From positions 1-37,307 of the IMG/VR virus record IMGVR_UViG_3300037042_001569: DNA of 37,307 nt, one strand, 5' to 3'. The position numbers and the translations under genes are program-made. The notes under the pieces are model-generated. The model worked only from the letters and a program-made list of their open reading frames with translations, was not told the origin of the DNA and searched no databases. Shown here in pieces: positions 18,701 to 25,447 of the stretch. The first letter of the stretch is position 1. Each line of letters begins with the position of its first letter. Source of the DNA: a virus.

Positions 18701-19077
18701 CACTCCTCCGAGGCTTCTAAGTTTTTAATTCTTCGATTTAAGTAGTATTGTGCTTTCTTTAAGTCTTCCAGCTTACTTATCTTGTATCCTGCACGAGACA
18801 CATACTTAATAACATTAGCAAGGCAGAAGTCTTTATCTAACCCTTTTGCTTCTATGTAGTCTATCGTCTCAAACCCCCCATGCGTATAATGACTAGGACT
18901 GTTAACAGGGTCGTGCTTAATAGGCCCACTACTCCCTGCCATTATGGTGTTTTCTACCTGCTTATACTTCCATAAAGGTTTCACAGTTGTTTCTTGATTT
19001 ATCATATAGTCCTCGTATTGTTTAGGGTAGCACCAAAGGTTTATAGGGGGGAATATGAAGTCAGCCCATTTCACCAT
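18700..19077 (-). CDS. DUF3310 family protein
   Basis: The core matches DUF3310, a short protein common in phages and of unknown function: DPVNSPSHYTHGGFETIDYI, then LANVIKYVSRAGYK, then EDLKKAQYYLNRRI, at residues about 56-117. Two starts are possible. ATG at 19077 overlaps the preceding stop and gives 125 aa with a Trp-rich head (FIFPPINLWCYP). ATG at 19005 has GAGGA at ideal spacing and gives 101 aa. Both contain the whole domain. I list the longer because the head contains a repeated pattern seen in other phage short proteins, but the shorter may be the main product. Confidence 0.8.
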   Translation of the reverse strand: MVKWADFIFPPINLWCYPKQYEDYMINQETTVKPLWKYKQVENTIMAGSSGPIKHDPVNSPSHYTHGGFETIDYIEAKGLDKDFCLANVIKYVSRAGYKISKLEDLKKAQYYLNRRIKNLEASEE

Positions 19078-19268
19078 CCGTTCCTTTCTGCGTTTTCTGC
19101 ACATTCTTTTGAACACCATCTGCGTCCATCCGATACAGGGGTGTCACATTCCCAACAAACACCTGACTCATTAGGAAATATTTCTAATTTAGCACCTTTT
19201 GCAAGTGCGATCTGCTTATCTAGGATCAACTGAGCTTGTTCGTTAGCAGTATCAATTATGTCACCCAT
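19071..19268 (-). CDS. TraR/DksA-type zinc-finger protein (65 aa)
   Basis: The N-terminal helix (DTANEQAQLILDKQIALA) and the CWEC...WCSKEC zinc site (four Cys) match the short phage TraR/DksA-like group, which binds RNA polymerase's secondary channel in its best-known members. The usual DxxDxA is only loosely present, so an effect on transcription is inference. ATG at 19268 is preferred over a GTG nine bases earlier because AAGGCGAG lies at a suitable distance. It overlaps the DUF3310 start by seven bases. Confidence 0.65.
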   Translation of the reverse strand: MGDIIDTANEQAQLILDKQIALAKGAKLEIFPNESGVCWECDTPVSDGRRWCSKECAENAERNGW

Positions 19269-19332
19269 ATTGTTCACTCGCCTTAAACGGGTTCTTTCGT
19301 TTACGGTTTTTATTACTTGTTTTATTCGCCAT
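19261..19332 (-). CDS. Very short basic frame (23 aa)
   Basis: A 23-residue, Lys/Asn/Arg-rich frame fills the gap between two small genes, starting inside the end of the 45-aa gene and ending on the zinc-finger gene start. Its fit is the same as that of the neighbours, but the ribosome site is weak and no motif is visible. Confidence 0.3.
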   Translation of the reverse strand: MANKTSNKNRKRKNPFKASEQYG

Positions 19333-19459
19333 CATCAGTCTCGTCATTTACATTTTCTGTCTGCGCATCCACATAGCCTAATTTATAGCCTTCTTTTATA
19401 GCCATAACTATATCTGGATACGCACTCCAAATTTCATAACATTCTTTATCAGTCAGCAT
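19322..19459 (-). CDS. Small acidic protein (45 aa)
   Basis: The frame ends in an acidic tail and includes EGYKLGYVDAQ, which resembles the GYYLGFRDAEK and AYDLGFSDAEK phrases of the proteins at 21261, 21520 and 21834. It may be a distant member of that set. The ribosome site is poor, so the start is less sure. No function is known. Confidence 0.5.
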   Translation of the reverse strand: MLTDKECYEIWSAYPDIVMAIKEGYKLGYVDAQTENVNDETDDGE

Positions 19460-19472
19460 GACAGTATACCAG

Positions 19473-19598
19473 TTAGCACAAAGCCAAAACAGTAAAATTT
19501 AGTAACAGAGACATTATTAACAATGCTGTTAGTGCTACAGCAATTGTGCGGTACTTATCTGCACGTTGGTCACTCTCATCACAATTATAGAATCTCAT
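19473..19598 (-). CDS. Short single-helix membrane protein (41 aa)
   Basis: A polar N-terminus of about 18 residues is followed by one hydrophobic helix (TIAVALTALLIMSLLLNFTV). GGGAGA lies before the ATG, and the start overlaps the end of the upstream gene by 14 bases. Short single-helix proteins of this kind may be holins, antiholins or regulators of membrane enzymes. No family is recognised. Confidence 0.5.
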   Translation of the reverse strand: MRFYNCDESDQRADKYRTIAVALTALLIMSLLLNFTVLALC

Positions 19599-19812
19599 CT
19601 TTGTTACTCTCCCGTGCCATAATTTGTAATTCATAAGCTGAGGGCCTACCTACAAGTCTTACCCTACCTTGTAATGCAAGTATCTCATCCATTATTGTGT
19701 AGTATCCACACGCTGCTAAACAAGCCTCATATGAGCCATCATGCGTATGGCTCCAACCGCTACATTGTTCTTTTACAATTTCAGCTTTTGTTTGTAATTC
19801 TTCAATAGTCAT
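19585..19812 (-). CDS. Small protein, paralogue of the gene at 36556
   Basis: This 75-aa protein shares the pattern TIEELxxKA, then SGWSxxxDGSYE, then GYY, with the 57-aa protein at 36556-36729, about 17 kb away in another operon. The rest differs and the C-terminus here is longer and basic. A conserved Trp, Asp, Gly, Ser and Tyr cluster suggests a defined fold. No function is known. It ends inside the short membrane protein gene. Confidence 0.7.
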   Translation of the reverse strand: MTIEELQTKAEIVKEQCSGWSHTHDGSYEACLAACGYYTIMDEILALQGRVRLVGRPSAYELQIMARESNKDEIL

Positions 19813-19814
19813 AA

Positions 19815-20219
19815 CTAGACTCCAGTTGAACCAATACCGTTATCAGACCTGTCAGTATAATCTAAATCATCTGATAATTCCCACTCTACTGTTGGTACAG
19901 GCACGATCATAAGTTGAGCAATACGATCACCAGTGTTTATATAAAAGTTCTCTTCAGTGTGGTTAAATAGATGCACCTTAACCTCACCTCTGTAATTAGC
20001 ATCAATAACACCTGCACCGACTTCAATACCATTCTTTACAGACAACCCACTTCTTGACTTTATGATCCCACAATAACCTTCGGGTATTGCTAGGCGCAGT
20101 CCTGTGCTTATCAGTTCTCTGTCGAGTGCTCGCACAACTGTACCTTTATCAGCCTCAATATCAAAAGCTGCGTCAGATGGATATGCTTTATTTAATTCTT
20201 TTGTTGTTTTAATTATCAT
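19815..20219 (-). CDS. dut: dUTP pyrophosphatase (dUTPase)
   Basis: The 134-aa protein hydrolyses dUTP to dUMP and pyrophosphate, keeping uracil out of DNA and feeding thymidylate synthesis. The five trimeric dUTPase motifs are visible: DAAFDIEA (16-23), KSRSGLS (54-60), GAGVIDANYRGEV (68-80, with catalytic Asp73 and Tyr76), GDRIAQLMI (97-105) and RSDNGIGSTG (124-133), in which the usual GGFGSTG Phe is Ile. Length is normal for the family. ATG at 20219 is chosen because GGAGA lies seven bases upstream and it does not overlap the previous gene; an earlier frame extension is not needed. It complements the ThyX-like gene 2 kb downstream. Confidence 0.96.
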   Translation of the reverse strand: MIIKTTKELNKAYPSDAAFDIEADKGTVVRALDRELISTGLRLAIPEGYCGIIKSRSGLSVKNGIEVGAGVIDANYRGEVKVHLFNHTEENFYINTGDRIAQLMIVPVPTVEWELSDDLDYTDRSDNGIGSTGV

Positions 20220-20220
20220 T

Positions 20221-20517
20221 TTAATATCTCCAAGACCCGTTTTCATTTTTAATAGGTGCTGTACCAATAGAAGTTGTAACTGAAGTACCTCGTGCAAAAA
20301 CTTCGTGTGCAAGGACTTCCTTAGCTTCTACTTCTTTACCATACTCATTCATAAAACATTTAAACGTATCAGCAAAGTCTGAATCTATAGTGCTAACATA
20401 TTTATATATGCCGTGTGCATGTAACTCCCATTCATTGTCATACCATTCTTCTGATTCAGTAGGTAAGGATTTTATATAGGATTTTAAATCTTCTAAATCT
20501 ATTGTTATCTTACTCAT
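20221..20517 (-). CDS. Acidic hypothetical protein (98 aa)
   Basis: It is acidic and rich in Tyr, Trp and Glu, with a conserved-looking DLKSYIKSLPTESEEWYDNE segment. ATG at 20517 gives AGGAG at ideal spacing and overlaps the upstream stop as TAATG; an upstream ATG at 20523 is too close to that site. No domain is recognised. Confidence 0.6.
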   Translation of the reverse strand: MSKITIDLEDLKSYIKSLPTESEEWYDNEWELHAHGIYKYVSTIDSDFADTFKCFMNEYGKEVEAKEVLAHEVFARGTSVTTSIGTAPIKNENGSWRY

Positions 20518-20639
20518 TAACATACTCCTACATTTTCAAGGAAGTAATTAATTATTAGCGTAGTAGTAACTGCAAAAAACAAAACAGCCATATTAAACGT
20601 AAATACTTCACCCATAAGTATGAGCCATTCTTTAATCAT
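20517..20639 (-). CDS. Short membrane protein (40 aa)
   Basis: Nearly the whole sequence is hydrophobic (MAVLFFAVTTTLIINYF as the main helix). It overlaps the previous gene as ATGA and the next as TAATG, so it is embedded in the operon. Function unknown; a holin-like role is possible. Confidence 0.55.
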   Translation of the reverse strand: MIKEWLILMGEVFTFNMAVLFFAVTTTLIINYFLENVGVC

Positions 20640-20797
20640 CGTCTTTCCCTTAGTTCATTACAGATAGCTTTTCTGTTTACAAAAATATAATAAACCATAG
20701 CCCCAGTGCAACATGTACATATAAATAATACACCACCAAGAAGTAATAAAAGGAGAGCCTCTATGCTCCAGTGCACAATCTCTATAAAACTAATCAT
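20636..20797 (-). CDS. Short membrane protein (53 aa)
   Basis: One strong helix (EALLLLLLGGVLFICTCCTG, then AMVYYIFV) is followed by a basic cytoplasmic tail (NRKAICNELRERR). ATG at 20797 has GAGGGGG before it and overlaps the preceding stop by eight bases; a longer frame starting upstream has no support. It is coupled to the 40-aa membrane protein. The pair could act as lysis or membrane proteins; neither has a known family. Confidence 0.6.
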   Translation of the reverse strand: MISFIEIVHWSIEALLLLLLGGVLFICTCCTGAMVYYIFVNRKAICNELRERR

Positions 20798-21068
20798 CTC
20801 TTTTCCCCCTCTCTGCCAGCATTGCATCTGCTTGTTCATAAGACGTAAGTGCGATCCTTCTTGTATCTTCCCAAGTTGGCCTACTTACCACTAACCCCTG
20901 CATCGCCAACCCCGCAAAGTGGTCACGTAGGGTTATTCCTTCTCGTAAATCTTGCTCAGATTGGGCTAGGATTTCTTCAACTTCTTTAAGTAGTTCATTG
21001 CTGATAAAGAAATCACCCCTGTTGTCGCCACTTGCTAATCTTCTTAGTATATCCAGTGCTTTATTCAT
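20790..21068 (-). CDS. Phage hypothetical protein with GITLRDHFAGLAMQG motif (92 aa)
   Basis: The middle has GITLRDHFAGLAMQGLV and the end has RRIALTSYEQADAMLAERG. This combination is common in short phage proteins of unknown function. Residues 20-45 form an acidic helix. ATG at 21068 overlaps the previous stop as ATGA and has AAGGTGGT upstream; a GTG three codons earlier is less likely. Confidence 0.75.
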   Translation of the reverse strand: MNKALDILRRLASGDNRGDFFISNELLKEVEEILAQSEQDLREGITLRDHFAGLAMQGLVVSRPTWEDTRRIALTSYEQADAMLAERGKRDD

Positions 21069-21274
21069 AATGACCACCTTCTTTTTTCTTCTAAATACCT
21101 AATGAACCAGTTTTTTACTAAGCCATGACTTAGTTGTTTTATTTTATCTAATTGAAAATTTAATACTTTATTGCAGTCATAACAGACATGCTTTATATAG
21201 GCAGTTTGGTAACTCTCTAATAAGTTATATAGTTCTTCTTCTGTTTGTTTTAAGCAGGTATCACACTGTTTCAT
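21065..21274 (-). CDS. Small zinc-ribbon-like protein (69 aa)
   Basis: Two Cys pairs, CDTC near the start and CYDC at about residue 32, are set up to bind zinc. The rest is basic and helical (KIKQLSHGLVKNWFIRYLEE). ATG at 21274 lies six bases after GGAG, which is within the coding end of the upstream gene. No family is recognised; nucleic acid binding is possible. Confidence 0.6.
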   Translation of the reverse strand: MKQCDTCLKQTEEELYNLLESYQTAYIKHVCYDCNKVLNFQLDKIKQLSHGLVKNWFIRYLEEKRRWSL

Positions 21275-21527
21275 CATCTACTCCAATGCCGTGTGCTTTT
21301 TCTGCATCTCTAAACCCTAAATAATATCCCGCAATACCTTCATCTGTTATATTAGCCTCAGCAAGTGCATCAAGTTTATCCTCACTCAAAGGCTCTTGTT
21401 TAGGTTGTATTTGTGATGTTAATCTATCTATCTCTATATCGTTTCTTAACAACCATATTGAATATCTTTCCTTACTATCCAATGCTCGTCTTAATTGTTC
21501 CTTCAACAATTCTCTTTCTTTACTCAT
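21261..21527 (-). CDS. Small protein with AEKAHGIGVDDE tail, first of the set (88 aa)
   Basis: A coiled-coil N-terminus (ERELLKEQLRRALDSKERYS) is followed by a C-terminus GYYLGFRDAEKAHGIGVDDE. The tail is shared with the next two upstream genes. The bases for GVDDE contain GGAG and ATGATG, the ribosome site and start of the following gene. ATG at 21527 likewise follows a GGAGTAGATG site. Confidence 0.65.
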   Translation of the reverse strand: MSKERELLKEQLRRALDSKERYSIWLLRNDIEIDRLTSQIQPKQEPLSEDKLDALAEANITDEGIAGYYLGFRDAEKAHGIGVDDETV

Positions 21528-21699
21528 CATCTACTCCAATGCCGTGCATTTTCTCAGCAAACCTAATGCCTTCCACATAGCCGTCCTTGTAGTTAATATC
21601 AACACCTTCACTAAACATTTCTAGCGTAATTCTTCTAGTATCAATAGGCTCAGGTACTTGCATCCATTTTGTATCACCGATATATGTTGTTTCACTCAT
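21520..21699 (-). CDS. Small protein with AEKMHGIGVDDE tail (59 aa)
   Basis: The N-terminus is unlike its neighbours, but the tail GYVEGIRFAEKMHGIGVDDE is nearly the same as in the gene at 21261-21527. ATG at 21699 has AGGTGA at a suitable distance. It overlaps the upstream stop. Function unknown. Confidence 0.65.
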   Translation of the reverse strand: MSETTYIGDTKWMQVPEPIDTRRITLEMFSEGVDINYKDGYVEGIRFAEKMHGIGVDDE

Positions 21700-21841
21700 C
21701 ATTATCACCTAACATTATATTTTTAAGTTCTTCACGCAATTCACGTTCAGATAGACTTGCACCGATACAATCGCTATCTATAATGCTTTTAATCTTGGCA
21801 TCAACCCAAAACATTAAAGCGTTTAGTTGATCTTCATTCAT
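21692..21841 (-). CDS. Small acidic protein (49 aa)
   Basis: A short acidic helical protein (SIIDSDC, then SLSERELREEL). Its start has GGAGG five bases upstream, which lies in the tail of the preceding gene. No motif is recognised. Confidence 0.5.
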   Translation of the reverse strand: MNEDQLNALMFWVDAKIKSIIDSDCIGASLSERELREELKNIMLGDNDE

Positions 21842-22034
21842 TCCCACCTCCAGTTATGCCGTGTGCTTTTTCAGCATCACTAAACCCCAAATCGTAAGCT
21901 TCTAAATATTCGCCTGTGATATAGTCAGGAGCTGTGTAATTAAATATAGGCTCACGTTTCTTAACATATTCAATACCATCAATAACGATTGTATTACCTA
22001 GTTCAGGAAAGCCTTCCAGCTCATTTAGTTTCAT
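21834..22034 (-). CDS. Small protein with AEKAHGI tail, third of the set (66 aa)
   Basis: The C-terminus AYDLGFSDAEKAHGITGGGN matches the two related genes downstream up to HGI and then ends in GGGNE. Its coding bases include GGAGG, the ribosome site of the next gene. ATG at 22034 overlaps the upstream stop as TGATG. The N-terminal half is unrelated to the others. Confidence 0.6.
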   Translation of the reverse strand: MKLNELEGFPELGNTIVIDGIEYVKKREPIFNYTAPDYITGEYLEAYDLGFSDAEKAHGITGGGNE

Positions 22035-22450
22035 CACCTTTTAAACTCCTCAATCTCTTCGTTGGTTAGGGGTGTAACAAGAGTCCGTGAATCAATCCAA
22101 TAAAAAGCTGTTTCATAATCATCTTCATCTTCATTTTTACGGCTGTATATGGTAGCTACTTTCGCAATACCCTCTGGGTTATGTTGTACCCAACACAACA
22201 CCCCATGCTCAGGTATGTTGTCATACCATTTAGGTATTATGTTATCTACTTCTTTTCTTAATACCTCGCTGTCTATTCTTTCGTACACACGCTTTAATAG
22301 ATCATCACGTTCTACTACTTGTTTTGAGAGTATTTTTATTATTCCTTCAAGGCTTTCTATACGGTTCCTCATTGTGTATTGTTCTTTTAAACACTCATCA
22401 ATATCATCAACCCCATACTTTGACTTATCTTCATCTCCACCATTAAACAT
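22034..22450 (-). CDS. Coiled-coil phage protein (138 aa)
   Basis: Residues about 25-70 form a coiled coil (MRNRIESLEGIIKILSKQVV). A C-terminal half has YDNIPEHGVLCWVQHNPEG and TFVTP-like TLVTPLTNEEIEEF, which recalls the short domain of DUF551-like phage proteins. The family is not certain. ATG at 22450 has GAGGAGG seven bases upstream. Confidence 0.6.
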   Translation of the reverse strand: MFNGGDEDKSKYGVDDIDECLKEQYTMRNRIESLEGIIKILSKQVVERDDLLKRVYERIDSEVLRKEVDNIIPKWYDNIPEHGVLCWVQHNPEGIAKVATIYSRKNEDEDDYETAFYWIDSRTLVTPLTNEEIEEFKR

Positions 22451-22613
22451 CACTCACCTCCTCAACATCAGCATTAGCCCCTATGTGCACAAGAGCGTCA
22501 CCTAAATAACACCTAGAGTACATACCATCTATACGCTCAAGCATGAACACAGTGTTGCTATCATCATCCACTAGAGTAAATCTACTATCTCTTGGTAATT
22601 CATATAATTTCAT
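22443..22613 (-). CDS. Small hypothetical protein (56 aa)
   Basis: A beta-like protein (ELPRDSRFTLVDDDSNTVFM), coupled to the DUF1289-like gene by ATGA and overlapping the start of the next gene. No motif. Confidence 0.55.
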   Translation of the reverse strand: MKLYELPRDSRFTLVDDDSNTVFMLERIDGMYSRCYLGDALVHIGANADVEEVSDV

Positions 22614-22726
22614 TTCTTTTTACCTGCCTCTATGATCTCTTCTATTGTTCGTTTGCAGCCTAGGCAAACACCATTCTCTAACCAGCATTTGTTTATACAT
22701 TTCTTAACCAAAGTCTTTACGTCCAT
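22610..22726 (-). CDS. DUF1289-like cysteine-rich protein (38 aa)
   Basis: The spacing of the cysteines and the RT-x-EEI end (CINKCWLENGVCLGCKRTIE) matches DUF1289, a short family of unknown function with four Cys, likely metal-binding. GGGAGG lies eight bases before the ATG. The start lies within the end of the upstream gene (23-base overlap). Confidence 0.6.
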   Translation of the reverse strand: MDVKTLVKKCINKCWLENGVCLGCKRTIEEIIEAGKKK

Positions 22727-23270
22727 TAGTTATCCTCCCATCTAATAGTTGTTTACGTCGTATCTCATCGCAATACTTTATAACTTCTAAATTATTCTTC
22801 ATAAAGGTAACATTCTGTAGGGCAACACCTCTTATTCTTATTAACTTCTTTCTATTTGGAAAGAAAGCAACCGCCTCCTGCATGAATGGTAACCACTCTT
22901 CGATCTCATCACGACAATACAAGTCAGTACCGTCACAACGTGCCATCTTTGGGCTTGGCATATTATAAGTAGGGTTATCTCTTAAAGTCTTTATTACAAT
23001 CTCTTTAACACCCACTAATCTAGAAATAGATTTTAAAGTAATTAACGGGGAGTCTTCTTGTTCCAGCAATTCTTTCTCTTTATTATTTGTGTACCATTTC
23101 TTATTTGTTTCTTTTATCATAGGTTTATTTACTGCGTCCCTAGCTAAACGTTTAAGACGTAAATCATCTTTGTGTTCTTCACGGTATGCTCTATTCGATA
23201 TTGCTTTATTTATTTGTGCATCAGTCTTGACTTTTAGCACCCCTGTGCTACCATCTAGTTGTAATTTCAT
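22704..23270 (-). CDS. Possible DNA-binding protein with helix-turn-helix (188 aa)
   Basis: The N-terminal third is basic and charged (NRAYREEHKDDLRLKRLARD). Residues about 75-125 (LITLKSISRLVGVKEIVIKT, then RCDGTDLYCRDEIEEWLPFM) resemble the arrangement of an excisionase- or MerR-like winged helix. The end is basic. I infer a regulator, but no family is certain. AAGGA lies before the ATG. It is followed, against its direction, by the hairpin at 23303. Confidence 0.5.
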   Translation of the reverse strand: MKLQLDGSTGVLKVKTDAQINKAISNRAYREEHKDDLRLKRLARDAVNKPMIKETNKKWYTNNKEKELLEQEDSPLITLKSISRLVGVKEIVIKTLRDNPTYNMPSPKMARCDGTDLYCRDEIEEWLPFMQEAVAFFPNRKKLIRIRGVALQNVTFMKNNLEVIKYCDEIRRKQLLDGRITNGRKDFG

Positions 23271-23302
23271 GGTTACATCCTTTATTGTTGGGTTGTTTTA
23301 GG

Positions 23303-23334
23303 GGCTGAGTATTAAAACACTCAGCCTTTTTTTT
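23303..23334 (+). terminator. Rho-independent terminator pointing rightwards
   Basis: An 8-bp stem GGCTGAGT/ACTCAGCC with an 8-base loop is followed by eight T on the plus strand. The genes on both sides run leftwards, for which the run of A would come before the stem and no U-run after it. So it should stop rightward transcription, not the operon. Confidence 0.7.
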
Positions 23335-23590
23335 ATTCTAAATAAATGCTGCCGTTTGAATAATCAAACTGACGAAACTCCTGAGGTGGTTGTCCACCGT
23401 TTAATCTTTGATTAACCGCATTGTCTACAATATTTCTGTTAGTTTGTTGCATCAAATACTCATTGTGCTGAGCTTCTTGTTGTTGCTCTAATGAATTGTA
23501 CCCATGATAAGTATACCCATACCCATAGTCGCCTTGTTCAAGTGCACTTGCTGAAGTTGATACTGCTAGTAATATTAATAATCTTTTCAT
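23333..23590 (-). CDS. Small secreted or periplasmic protein (85 aa)
   Basis: It has a clear signal peptide (MKRLLILLAVSTSASA) with cleavage after ASA. The mature part is Gly/Tyr/Gln-rich (GDYGYGYTYHGYNSLEQQQE) and has no cysteine. It may act in the host envelope, for example in superinfection exclusion or lysis timing, but that is inference. It sits directly behind the strong promoter at 23636-23663 and GAGGA precedes its ATG. Confidence 0.65.
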   Translation of the reverse strand: MKRLLILLAVSTSASALEQGDYGYGYTYHGYNSLEQQQEAQHNEYLMQQTNRNIVDNAVNQRLNGGQPPQEFRQFDYSNGSIYLE

Positions 23591-23635
23591 GTTTATTCCT
23601 CAGTTGTGTAATATTATTGTTGTCCTCGGAAAATA

Positions 23636-23663
23636 ATTATACAGCCTGTTTACATAAGATCAA
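23636..23663 (-). promoter_or_regulatory. Strong sigma70-type promoter candidate for the leftward early genes
   Basis: On the minus strand TTGATC (23658-23663) and a perfect TATAAT (23636-23641) are 16 bases apart. It lies in the 103-base gap between the SNF2 helicase gene and the secreted protein gene. A pair of TGTTTAC/GTAAACA half-sites (23649-23655 and 23684-23690) flanks it and could be an operator. Confidence 0.6.
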
Positions 23664-23693
23664 CAGATATTGTGTACAACAGGTAAACAAATA

Positions 23694-25046
23694 TTAAAGT
23701 TCTTTATGTTTCAATGCTTTAAGTAAGTCACTCTGTGTTACATCCTTGGCAGCGAGTGCGGAAATAATTCTTTCATCAATAGTATCTCTTGCTACAATAT
23801 GTACTATACGTACAGGTTTGGTCTGACCTTGACGATGTAGGCGACCATTAAACTGTTGATAATATTCTAAACTCCAATTCAAACAGAACCACACAAGGAT
23901 TGTTCCACCATGTTGTAAATTAATTCCATGCCCGGAAGAGGCAGGGTGTGCTAAAAGTATTGGTATTTCACCATTGTTCCATCTTACGATTGTGTTAGGG
24001 TTCTTATCCAACACTTGTGCTTTAGGGAAACGCTGCTGTAGCCTTTCAAGGTCTGTTTTAAAGTTATAAGCAATAAGTATACACTCGCCCTCGTTCTGCT
24101 CAATTAGGTCAGCTAAGGCGTCTAATTTGACTGTATGAATCTCTTTCCAGTTCTTATGCTCATCTGTATAGACTGCGCCACTGCTGTACTGCAATAGCTT
24201 ATTTGCAAGCACTGCTGCTGTAATTGCTTCTACAACCTCACCTGTATCTAATTCAAGTAACAGCTCTCTTTCAAAATCCTTGTATGTTTGCATAACACCT
24301 ATTGGTAAATCCACATATTCATTAAGGTTAATTCTGTCGGGCAATTCTAAATAGTCACTACCTTTCATTGATAGAACTTTACTAGCGATAGCACTATGTA
24401 TTAATACATCAGCACCAACTCTGGGGGTGTATTTATAACCCATGTAGTCTGCTTCAAAGAAGCGTTGCTTATACGCAGTCATTGTACGGCCTAGTGCCGT
24501 ACCACCATCTAGTAAGTAAATTTGTGACCATATATCAAGCAGGCCATTAGGCACAGGTGTGCCTGTTAATAAGACCATGTAATTAGTAAAAGGCAATATC
24601 TTCTTTAAAGCTTTAAATCTTAGACTGGTAGCGTTCTTAAATGAACTTGACTCATCTATAATTACACAATCAAAAGGCCACTTCTTACCATACTGTTTAA
24701 CTAACCACGGTACATTCTCACGGTTGATTGTATAGATATCAGCATCACGATGAAGAGCTGTGAGTCTTTCTCTTTCAGTGCCTGTACACACTTGTACTTT
24801 AAGATGACGTAGGTGCTTCCACAACTTAACCTCGTGATCCCATACAGAGTTAGCTACACGGAGAGGCGCTATGACTAAGGCTTTATGTATCTCCATTTGG
24901 TCTTGAAGATCAGATACAGCAGTCAAGGTTATTGCACTCTTACCTAATCCTAAATCTAAAAACAAAGCACATCTTTCAGTGCTTTTTATAAATTGAACTG
25001 CACGATCTTGATAGTTATGTAAATCAGTTCTTAAACGCACGGGCAT
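23694..25046 (-). CDS. SNF2-family helicase
   Basis: The 450-aa protein is a DNA-stimulated ATPase of superfamily 2, found in phages beside VRR-NUC nucleases and DNA polymerases. Motif I is DLGLGKSA (31-38), motif II is VIIDESSSF (DE at 131-132), motif III is LLTGTPVPN (159-167), and motif VI is QFNGRLHRQGQTKPV near 405. Length is typical of the short phage form, with no accessory domain. The ATG at 25046 lies immediately after GGAGG; a GTG two codons later has better spacing, so the true start may be there. It overlaps the VRR-NUC gene by 23 bases. Likely task: remodelling or unwinding DNA in replication or recombination. Confidence 0.95.
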   Translation of the reverse strand: MPVRLRTDLHNYQDRAVQFIKSTERCALFLDLGLGKSAITLTAVSDLQDQMEIHKALVIAPLRVANSVWDHEVKLWKHLRHLKVQVCTGTERERLTALHRDADIYTINRENVPWLVKQYGKKWPFDCVIIDESSSFKNATSLRFKALKKILPFTNYMVLLTGTPVPNGLLDIWSQIYLLDGGTALGRTMTAYKQRFFEADYMGYKYTPRVGADVLIHSAIASKVLSMKGSDYLELPDRINLNEYVDLPIGVMQTYKDFERELLLELDTGEVVEAITAAVLANKLLQYSSGAVYTDEHKNWKEIHTVKLDALADLIEQNEGECILIAYNFKTDLERLQQRFPKAQVLDKNPNTIVRWNNGEIPILLAHPASSGHGINLQHGGTILVWFCLNWSLEYYQQFNGRLHRQGQTKPVRIVHIVARDTIDERIISALAAKDVTQSDLLKALKHKEL

Positions 25047-25290
25047 CCTCCAATGTATTAATTACTCGTACGTCACAACCTAATGCTCGTCTACGCTCAT
25101 GATCAAGTTCTTGTAAAGGTGTCGGGTGTTTGTTAGGTGCTTTACACTCAACAAAAATAATTACATTACCGGGAAGTGTTATTAAACGGTCAGGAACACT
25201 ACGTCTCCCCGGAGATACAAACTTTTCAGCCATACCCCCAAGTTCTTTAACTCGTTTTACAAGAGCTTGTTCAATAGTCTTTTCAAGCAT
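25024..25290 (-). CDS. VRR-NUC domain nuclease
   Basis: VRR-NUC proteins are PD-(D/E)xK-type nucleases that act on branched DNA and are often paired with SNF2 helicases, as here. The core is visible: EKFVSPGRRSVPDRLI, then NVIIFVECKAPN, with the PD...ExK triad, and TPLQELDHERRRALGCDV after it. ATG at 25290 (MLEKTIEQALVKR) matches the usual start of the family; an in-frame ATG at 25302 is also possible. The start overlaps the preceding small gene's end by eight bases. Confidence 0.93.
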   Translation of the reverse strand: MLEKTIEQALVKRVKELGGMAEKFVSPGRRSVPDRLITLPGNVIIFVECKAPNKHPTPLQELDHERRRALGCDVRVINTLEDARAFKN

Positions 25291-25447
25291 AATATCTTTC
25301 ATCTCTAAGTTGTCTCATACGATCTCCAAATTGCTGTAAACTTAACTGGTCAGGTAAATGGTAATCAGGGTAGACTTCCGTACTTCGCACACCTTCTAAG
25401 TAGGCGTAATAAAAAAATTCAGGGTCAGTTTCATTATCAGCATACAT
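25283..25447 (-). CDS. Small hypothetical protein (54 aa)
   Basis: This frame fills the gap between the DNA polymerase and VRR-NUC genes, overlapping each by several bases. GGAG lies seven bases upstream of its ATG, inside the polymerase gene. It is rich in Tyr, Asp and Glu, and helical at the end. No family. Confidence 0.55.
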   Translation of the reverse strand: MYADNETDPEFFYYAYLEGVRSTEVYPDYHLPDQLSLQQFGDRMRQLRDERYYA

